From contig WBUK01000009.1 of NCBI GenBank assembly GCA_008933765.1, positions 62,001-126,000 of the forward strand: a stretch of 64,000 nucleotides of DNA, written 5' to 3'. The notes under the pieces are model-generated. The model made no database searches. It had not been told where the DNA came from and saw nothing but the letters and a program-made list of their open reading frames with translations. The translations under genes and the position numbers were made by a program. How positions within the stretch are numbered: the first letter of the stretch is position 1; every line of letters begins with the position of its first letter. The DNA is from Ignavibacteriaceae bacterium (GTDB lineage: Bacteria > Bacteroidota > Ignavibacteria > Ignavibacteriales > Ignavibacteriaceae). Positions 58,284 through 64,000 of the stretch are shown here, in pieces.

Positions 58284-61115
58284 ATGGAAGACGGCAGAAT
58301 TAAAAGACCCGTAAATATTAATCCGGCAAAGCGTTCGGATGGAGTGTTACCGCGAATTAATTCGACGCATAACGAAATTTACTCAAACTACATTCTGCGC
58401 CTTCTTTTCCAGGCAGCCCCCGATGGTTTTTTTGTTATGATGTTGCCCGAACCGGTTGAATGGGATGTTATCGGCGAAGACCCTGAGCTTTTTGAACAAA
58501 TCTATACCTCTCAAAAAATTACCATTTATAACCCTCGTGCTATTGAGTTAAACCCCGGGTTTGGCGGAAATTTAATGGGAGTTACACCTCAAATTTATTT
58601 CAATTACGACGATGAAAACGGAAGAGCGGCATGGCTTAAACTGCTGAATACCGGCTGGCTTAGCATGGAATACTCCGAAGAAATAGAACCGGGGAAAGCT
58701 ATTTGGATTGAAGCGTCTTTTGCGAATTTATATGAAAACGACGGGCGCCTGCTCGGGTGTTTCTGTACTCAAAGAGATATTACCCTGCAACATACTGAAA
58801 CAGAAGCCATGAGCAAAACAAGCGGGGATTTGGGGCTTTCGATCGCCTCGATAGGCGACCCGCTGATAATGGCAGATTCTGCAGGGGTGATTACATATTT
58901 GAACTACGCCGCAGAAATTACTCTTGACCTCTCTTACGACCGTGTGGTTAACAAACGAATTACTGATGTTATTCAAATTGCCGATCCTGAAGCACAATTA
59001 GTTCTGAAACAAATTTTAGATCAAGTGAGGACTACGGGCTTACCTTTCAGGTTAAGTGAAGGAGCTAAAATAAAATACGGCGTTAAAGAGAACGAAATTA
59101 CAGGCGTTATTTCTAGTGTTGCACGGGATGATGGCCAGCATGTCGGCTGGATTTTGTTACTGCGCTATCCCGCACCGGTTCGCAAAGAACTGATTGAAGA
59201 TACCGGGAATATGGAAAGGCTTAAAAGGTTGAGCAAATCGATTCAAGCCGGTTATTGGGAAAACGATTTAATTCAGGGGAAAGTATGGATCAGCGATGAA
59301 ATTTTTGGTCTCTATAAGATTAAAAGAACTTCGTTGGGCGACCCAAATGAGTTTAACCTCTTACAGAAAAAAATTAATGAACTGATAGTTTCTGAAGACT
59401 TGCCAAAAGTGGAAAGAGCAGCCAATGATTTGATTGCCAACTACAAAGGATATTCGGTTGACTACAGGATAAAAGACACAGAAACCGGCTCAACCAGGTA
59501 CTTAAAGTCAATTGTTGAAGTACATTCAAATACATCGGGGCACCCGGTTCTTATTTCAGGCGTTGCGATCGACCTTACCTGGTATTATAACTACCTTACA
59601 ACCGGTTCGTTTTACGGAAAAATAATTGAAAATGCGCCTGTTGGGATTTTAGTAACCGACCCTGCGGGAATTATTCAATACACGAATAAGAAAATAACAG
59701 AAATGACCGGTTATGAACCACAGGAATTAGCAGGGTTAAAGCCTTCTGTTTTCAAATCGGGTGTTCTTCCGCCACAATTCTACGAAAATCTCTGGAATAC
59801 CGTTCTTTCAGGTCAAATTTGGCAGGGCGATATTATAAATAAAAGAAAAGACGGCTCGCACTACTGGGATTCTGAAGCAATAACCGGAATTAAAGGAGAA
59901 ACAGGGGAGATAGAACGCTTAGTTGCCTTTAAACGGGATATTACACAGCGGAAAAAGTATGAGGGTGACCTTAAAAAACAGAGAGAGTTGTTCGAAAGGC
60001 TGCATAAAGAAAAAGTTGGTTTGTTGCAAGATTTAAATTTAGAGGTGCGTGACCCTCTCAACGGGGTTATGGGGTATCTCGATTTGTTAGCGGATGAAAT
60101 TACCGACACCGACCACAGAAAGCTGATTCGTTCCGTAAAACAAAGTACCGAAAGGGTAATAAACCGTTTAAATTCAGTAGCCGATATTCTTAACATGGAG
60201 AGCGATTCGTGGTTTGTGCGGCTTAAACGAACTTCAATTGCAGCTGCTTTAGAGGAAACTTTACACTACTACCAACTGATTGCTGAAGAGAAAGGGTTGA
60301 GGTTCGAGTCATATATCCAGGAGGGAACCTCGCTCGTTACAGACTCTGAACTGATTGCCAAAGCAACGGGTAATTTGCTGGATAATGCTATTAAATTCAC
60401 CCGTGAGGGTTCAGTAAGGATTGAAGTGCTGAAACCATCAACTGATGAAAATGAGATTAATATCAGAGTTACCGATACCGGACCGGGAATTAAAAAAGAA
60501 GAAATAGAGGCAATATTCAGCGAAACCAGCGAAATGCCGCGAAGTGATAACAGTGGGTTTGGGCTTCGTTTGACCAGGGAGATTCTTAAAAAATTAGGCG
60601 GAACTATCCGGATTGAGAGTGTTCCCGGGAAAAGAACTTCTTTTACTATTGTACTTTCGGAAGGGGGACCTGATTTGCAGACGGATCAGGAACTTGAAAA
60701 ACTGAGGCATTTCAGAAAAATGACACAGTCATCGTTACAACATGAAATTTTGCTGGTTGAAGACAGTAAAGTGAACGCAGAAGTTATCGCCTTGTATCTG
60801 CGTAAAGTCTGTCGGGTTGAAATTGCAAGATCGGGTGAACAAGGGTTGCAGAAGGCTCAGACGAAAAGGTATTCTGCAGTGATTATGGATATCAATCTTG
60901 GTGAGGGGCTTTCGGGCATCGAAACAATGAAAGAAATGAAGATGATTGAAGGCTATAAGGATATCCCGTTTGTTGCAGTAACCGGATATGCGCTGAACAG
61001 CGACCGCGAGAAGATTATGTCTGAGGGGTTCGATTTCTTCTTTACGAAGCCGTTAGATATGGCAGAATTTGCAGTTTTTGTGAAAGAATTGGTTCTTCCG
61101 GGCAGCGGCGGTTAA
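58284..61115 (+). CDS. Multi-PAS hybrid sensor kinase-like protein lacking the H-box histidine
   Basis: A 943-residue soluble protein with no membrane helix. At least three PAS-like regions (about 35-160, 190-300, 325-430) precede a clear PAS/PAC unit (445-570; ENAPVGILVTDPAGIIQYTN, then MTGYEPQEL). The dimerisation helix reads DLNLEVRDPLNGVMGYLDLL where HExRTPLN is expected: the phospho-accepting His is Leu586. The HATPase domain looks intact (NLLDNAIKF, DTGPGIKKEE, GFGLRLTREILKKLGG) and so does the C-terminal receiver (LLVEDSK, VIMDINLG, FFTKPLD). It cannot autophosphorylate canonically; it may act as a scaffold, or phosphatase, or be phosphorylated in trans. Confidence 0.85.
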   Translation: MEDGRIKRPVNINPAKRSDGVLPRINSTHNEIYSNYILRLLFQAAPDGFFVMMLPEPVEWDVIGEDPELFEQIYTSQKITIYNPRAIELNPGFGGNLMGVTPQIYFNYDDENGRAAWLKLLNTGWLSMEYSEEIEPGKAIWIEASFANLYENDGRLLGCFCTQRDITLQHTETEAMSKTSGDLGLSIASIGDPLIMADSAGVITYLNYAAEITLDLSYDRVVNKRITDVIQIADPEAQLVLKQILDQVRTTGLPFRLSEGAKIKYGVKENEITGVISSVARDDGQHVGWILLLRYPAPVRKELIEDTGNMERLKRLSKSIQAGYWENDLIQGKVWISDEIFGLYKIKRTSLGDPNEFNLLQKKINELIVSEDLPKVERAANDLIANYKGYSVDYRIKDTETGSTRYLKSIVEVHSNTSGHPVLISGVAIDLTWYYNYLTTGSFYGKIIENAPVGILVTDPAGIIQYTNKKITEMTGYEPQELAGLKPSVFKSGVLPPQFYENLWNTVLSGQIWQGDIINKRKDGSHYWDSEAITGIKGETGEIERLVAFKRDITQRKKYEGDLKKQRELFERLHKEKVGLLQDLNLEVRDPLNGVMGYLDLLADEITDTDHRKLIRSVKQSTERVINRLNSVADILNMESDSWFVRLKRTSIAAALEETLHYYQLIAEEKGLRFESYIQEGTSLVTDSELIAKATGNLLDNAIKFTREGSVRIEVLKPSTDENEINIRVTDTGPGIKKEEIEAIFSETSEMPRSDNSGFGLRLTREILKKLGGTIRIESVPGKRTSFTIVLSEGGPDLQTDQELEKLRHFRKMTQSSLQHEILLVEDSKVNAEVIALYLRKVCRVEIARSGEQGLQKAQTKRYSAVIMDINLGEGLSGIETMKEMKMIEGYKDIPFVAVTGYALNSDREKIMSEGFDFFFTKPLDMAEFAVFVKELVLPGSGG

Positions 61116-61121
61116 AAAGTA

Positions 61122-63476
61122 CTACCTGATAACAGCAATTTTAAGTTTGGAGACGGTGTTGCCGTCTTTATCCGAAGCAATAATAAAATAAACCCCTGTT
61201 GCAACAAAATTGCCGTACTGATCCCTGCCGTCCCAGCTTGCAGTTCTTCCGCCCGGAGAAGAGAGAGTACGAATTTTATCTCCTGAAATATCCAAAATCA
61301 TAATTTCTGAATCTTTAATCAGCCCGTCGATGGTCAGCAACCCCCCTTTAGCAGGTTGATAGGGCATTGGATAGGCGAAAAGACCGGAGTAATCTTGATT
61401 TGGCGCCGGAGCACGGGTTGAAAAGGTGACTAACCCGCCGGTCTGCCCGATAAAAATTTTGCCGTTCTTTTGATCGCTGCCCATTACTGACACTTCATTT
61501 GTTAACAGTGGGCTGTTAGAAGCATCGTAGAATGCGATTAACTCGGTGCCGTCGGCATTTACCAAGAAGATACCAGCATCAGTTCCGACCCATTTCCTGT
61601 TGACAGGATCGACCACAACCGAATTAATTTTTTGCTGCCTGAGTGAAAAAACAGTTGTTACCCTCGGTTTAACTGTTGAAGTGTTTTGAAGTACCGCACT
61701 TAACGAAGAAATAATAAGCACCCCAAGATCAGTCCCAACCCAAAGATCACCTCTTTTATCGAGAGTTAATGAGTTGATCTTCTGCCCGTTCAGGCCGCTT
61801 GATTCAGTTAATGCCCCGGAAATATCGTCTGCAGTGTTTTCAAAAGTTCCCTTTTCGTTGTAGTAGAAAAGTTGGTTTCTCAAGGGGCTTGCGTACCATT
61901 TTGTATCGTTTTGGTCAATTTCCAATGTTGAGTAGTTGGTAAGGTTACCGCCGAGGGGGTTTTGATATCCATGCCAAACGCTGTCTGTGGTTAACACATT
62001 CAAAGTTTTGCGGTTACCGGCGTCGAAGTTTAGGATCCAAAGGTTTCCCTTCGAGTCAGATTTCAGAGAAGAGACTACCAGAAAATTGGGATCGGCAGCA
62101 ATTCCTACCAAGGGTGTATTTGTCGGTGTGAAAGGTGTAAGTTCACCTGAGGGTTTAATTCTGAGAAAACCTTTACCGTAACTGCCGAGGTAAACATTTC
62201 CATCTGATGAACTAAATGCGTTGTAGTAAGCGTCGGTTGGCAAAATTCGTGTGTTTGTACGATTGAAATTAGTCCATTCTGTGCCGTCAAATTTGTAAAA
62301 CCCCCTTCCGGTAACATCTCTGCCACTACCGGAAAATAAATTGCCCTGAGAATCCACAGTAAGCCCGCTGAAAACATTAGCACCGGGCCCATTCGGCGCA
62401 ATAGCATTAAGTACATGACTTTGGTCAAGAAGAAGTAAACCCGACTTCGAGGGCGCAAAATACAATCCCCCCGGTGACGGGTAAACGCCAAATATCTCCG
62501 GCAGGTCAATGATTGAAGAGGCAAGCTGATCATTCGCAATTTTAAATATAGCATAGCGTACTCCACCGGGGATTGAGTACTCAAGAGTAATGAAGCAATC
62601 GTCTTCAATAATCGAGGCATTTTTAACTTTTTTATTGGCAGTTTCAGTAATAAATGGTGTAAAAGTACCGTTACCGAACTTGAAAAATCCGGTAGAAGTG
62701 CCTGTAACAATTTCACTTTTGTAAATTTTCACGAATAAAAAAGCGGGATTTACAAACCCCGGAATTGCTGAATAAACTTCCCAGGAGTTCGGATCATTCA
62801 GACTTGTTGCCCCCGGTTTTTGAACTGCTAATCCTGCTTCAGTAGCAATGTAGAATAAACCTGCTCTGAAAACTGAGTTAACTTTTGTGTTGGTTGCAAG
62901 TGGACCAAATTTCACATAAGTATCGTAAAAATCGAGGGTTTCGCTGTTGATTAGCGAGACGCCAAAATCGGTTGAGACAATAACTGTATCGCCGGAGACC
63001 AAAAGAGAGTTAATTCTCTTTTGAGTTTTTCCTGAGTTTGCAATAGCAACAATTCGCCTGAATGAACCGGTCTCTTTGTCATAAACATCTATCATTCCGT
63101 TTTCACTGCCGAACCAGACTTTATTTTTATTATCCGCAACAATTGATGTGATCGGTGAACCGTTCAAACCCTCAGCCTTCGTGAAAGAAACAAAAGTTGA
63201 ATCTTCAATATTGTACGAATAAACGCCGCCGGATGAGCCGGTCCAGATTAAACTATCACTGAAATAAGAAGCGGAAAGTTCTGATTTGTTCGAATAAATA
63301 TGCCAGTTAAAAGCCTCCTGTGCCTGCATCTTGTAAGGCGAAAACAGGAGGAAAATCAGCGATAAGCAGAAAAATCGCAATAACTGTGAATTTAGCAAGA
63401 ACCGAAAGCTCAGATACAATCGGGATATATTACAAGGGCGCCCCAAACAGGAAAACGAAATGAAAGTTTTATTCAT
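61122..63476 (-). CDS. PorZ-like two-component-propeller protein of the T9SS
   Basis: About 784 residues. A signal peptide precedes QEAFNWHIYSNKSELSASYF; repeated propeller blades with SIVADNKNKVWFGSENG, LTVDSQGNLFSGS, LKSDSKGNLWILN, LTLDKRGDLWVGTD and VVVDPVNRKWVGTD make two beta-propellers of the regulator-propeller type; a C-terminal beta-sandwich (about 690-784; ILDISGDKIRTL, SWDGRDQYGNFVATGVYFI) resembles the T9SS CTD fold. This layout is that of PorZ, a sortase-attachment-complex component. ATG 63476 gives a 53-residue leader; TTG 63398 would give a more normal signal peptide. It is 3 bp downstream of ribH. Confidence 0.78.
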   Translation of the reverse strand: MNKTFISFSCLGRPCNISRLYLSFRFLLNSQLLRFFCLSLIFLLFSPYKMQAQEAFNWHIYSNKSELSASYFSDSLIWTGSSGGVYSYNIEDSTFVSFTKAEGLNGSPITSIVADNKNKVWFGSENGMIDVYDKETGSFRRIVAIANSGKTQKRINSLLVSGDTVIVSTDFGVSLINSETLDFYDTYVKFGPLATNTKVNSVFRAGLFYIATEAGLAVQKPGATSLNDPNSWEVYSAIPGFVNPAFLFVKIYKSEIVTGTSTGFFKFGNGTFTPFITETANKKVKNASIIEDDCFITLEYSIPGGVRYAIFKIANDQLASSIIDLPEIFGVYPSPGGLYFAPSKSGLLLLDQSHVLNAIAPNGPGANVFSGLTVDSQGNLFSGSGRDVTGRGFYKFDGTEWTNFNRTNTRILPTDAYYNAFSSSDGNVYLGSYGKGFLRIKPSGELTPFTPTNTPLVGIAADPNFLVVSSLKSDSKGNLWILNFDAGNRKTLNVLTTDSVWHGYQNPLGGNLTNYSTLEIDQNDTKWYASPLRNQLFYYNEKGTFENTADDISGALTESSGLNGQKINSLTLDKRGDLWVGTDLGVLIISSLSAVLQNTSTVKPRVTTVFSLRQQKINSVVVDPVNRKWVGTDAGIFLVNADGTELIAFYDASNSPLLTNEVSVMGSDQKNGKIFIGQTGGLVTFSTRAPAPNQDYSGLFAYPMPYQPAKGGLLTIDGLIKDSEIMILDISGDKIRTLSSPGGRTASWDGRDQYGNFVATGVYFIIASDKDGNTVSKLKIAVIR

Positions 63477-63479
63477 TGG

Positions 63480-63947
63480 TTATTTAGAAAGTTCTTTCAT
63501 CAGATTGGCGGTTTCGATTGCCGTAAGTGCGGCATCCCAGCCTTTATTTCCGGCTTTTGAGCCGGCTCTTTCCACAGCCTGTTCAATTGTGTCGGTGGTT
63601 ACAATTCCGTAGATCACCGGTACACCGGTTGACATTGACGCCATCGCAACCCCCTTTGCAGATTCCGCTGCTACAAAATCGAAGTGGGGCGTTGCACCGC
63701 GAATGACCGCTCCTAAGCAGATAACCGCGTCATACTCTTTCCTTTCGGCTGCGGCTTTTGCAATAAGTGGGATTTCAAAAGCGCCGGGTACACGGATTAT
63801 TGTGATGTCGTCTTTGCTTCCGCCATGTCTGACTAAGCAATCGATCGAACCGTCTAAAAGTTTGTTTGTTATAAAATCATTGAATCTGCTGACTACTACG
63901 GCAAATTTTAATCCTTTTGCCTGCAGAACACCGTTTATTTCTTTCAT
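63480..63947 (-). CDS. ribH: 6,7-dimethyl-8-ribityllumazine synthase
   Basis: A 155-residue Rib[14 protein letters not shown] (substrate loop), [32 protein letters not shown] with the catalytic His, and [23 protein letters not shown]. It condenses the ribitylamino-uracil with dihydroxybutanone phosphate in riboflavin synthesis. Start ATG 63947 is preceded by GAGG with 6-bp spacing; the frame opens upstream to a TTG at 63965 but the SD favours 63947. Adjacent porZ-like gene is probably cotranscribed. Confidence 0.95.
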   Translation of the reverse strand: MKEINGVLQAKGLKFAVVVSRFNDFITNKLLDGSIDCLVRHGGSKDDITIIRVPGAFEIPLIAKAAAERKEYDAVICLGAVIRGATPHFDFVAAESAKGVAMASMSTGVPVIYGIVTTDTIEQAVERAGSKAGNKGWDAALTAIETANLMKELSK

Positions 63948-64000
63948 TTCAAACCTCAACTTCAAAAAACAATAACTTGAAACTTAAATATAGAAGAACT

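Overview
The window reads as a chromosome segment of an Ignavibacteria-type bacterium (Bacteroidota/Chlorobiota side of the tree). The support is: four proteins ending in a type IX secretion (T9SS) sorting domain with the NYPNPFNP signature; a PorZ-like propeller protein; TTTG/TAnnTTTG promoter-like elements ahead of the tRNA and the polysaccharide operon; frequent TTG starts; and two very large multiheme cytochromes. Genus assignment is inference.

Layout. 1-2.2 kb: two related lipoproteins (the first cut by the window edge) and FtsX. 2.2-14 kb: an exopolysaccharide export and assembly operon: SLBB protein, Wzz-BY-kinase fusion, four-SLBB Wza-like protein, a second Wzz, a MurJ-like flippase, a GT9 glycosyltransferase and a very large outer-membrane protein. 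14-21 kb: Nudix hydrolase, a tightly coupled PfkB kinase/mtnA/recO set, HtrA protease, aroC and a glyoxalase II-like hydrolase. 21.3-28.3 kb: a T9SS-exported phosphodiester glycosidase facing an RND efflux pair. 28.3-30.1 kb: tRNA-Glu, an orphan XRE-type HTH gene and a gene-poor AT-rich stretch. 30-38.5 kb: NatAB-like exporter, PrsW-like protease, nadD, meaB, acyl-CoA dehydrogenase and acyl-CoA carboxylase beta subunit. 38.7-43 kb (minus strand): UDP-glucose dehydrogenase, UDP-xylose synthase, def, fmt and a thioesterase. 43-47 kb: GT2, SDR, nuclease lipoprotein and WYL regulator. 47-51 kb: three T9SS cargo proteins. 51.3-57.5 kb: divergently transcribed multiheme cytochromes (19, 13 and 7 predicted hemes). 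57.8-64 kb: lipoprotein, a hybrid sensor kinase lacking its phospho-accepting His, PorZ-like protein and ribH.

How the genes fit together. The 2-14 kb operon plus the UDP-GlcA/UDP-Xyl pair and the GT2 describe synthesis and export of an acidic or xylose-containing surface polysaccharide. The 49-57.5 kb block looks like an envelope electron-transfer module: a NapC-type quinol oxidoreductase, a 13-heme anchored cytochrome, a 19-heme cytochrome fused to a cytochrome b561-like membrane part, and two surface-exported proteins carrying an unusual CxCH motif. MeaB, the acyl-CoA dehydrogenase and the carboxylase point to propionyl/branched acyl-CoA metabolism.

The most unusual structural signal is a repeated pattern of short tandem duplications (periods of 21 to 86 bp) at gene ends and in spacers. 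In the most striking case the first codons of fmt are reiterated as three 13-codon mini-ORFs between def and fmt. None of the functional calls was checked against a database.
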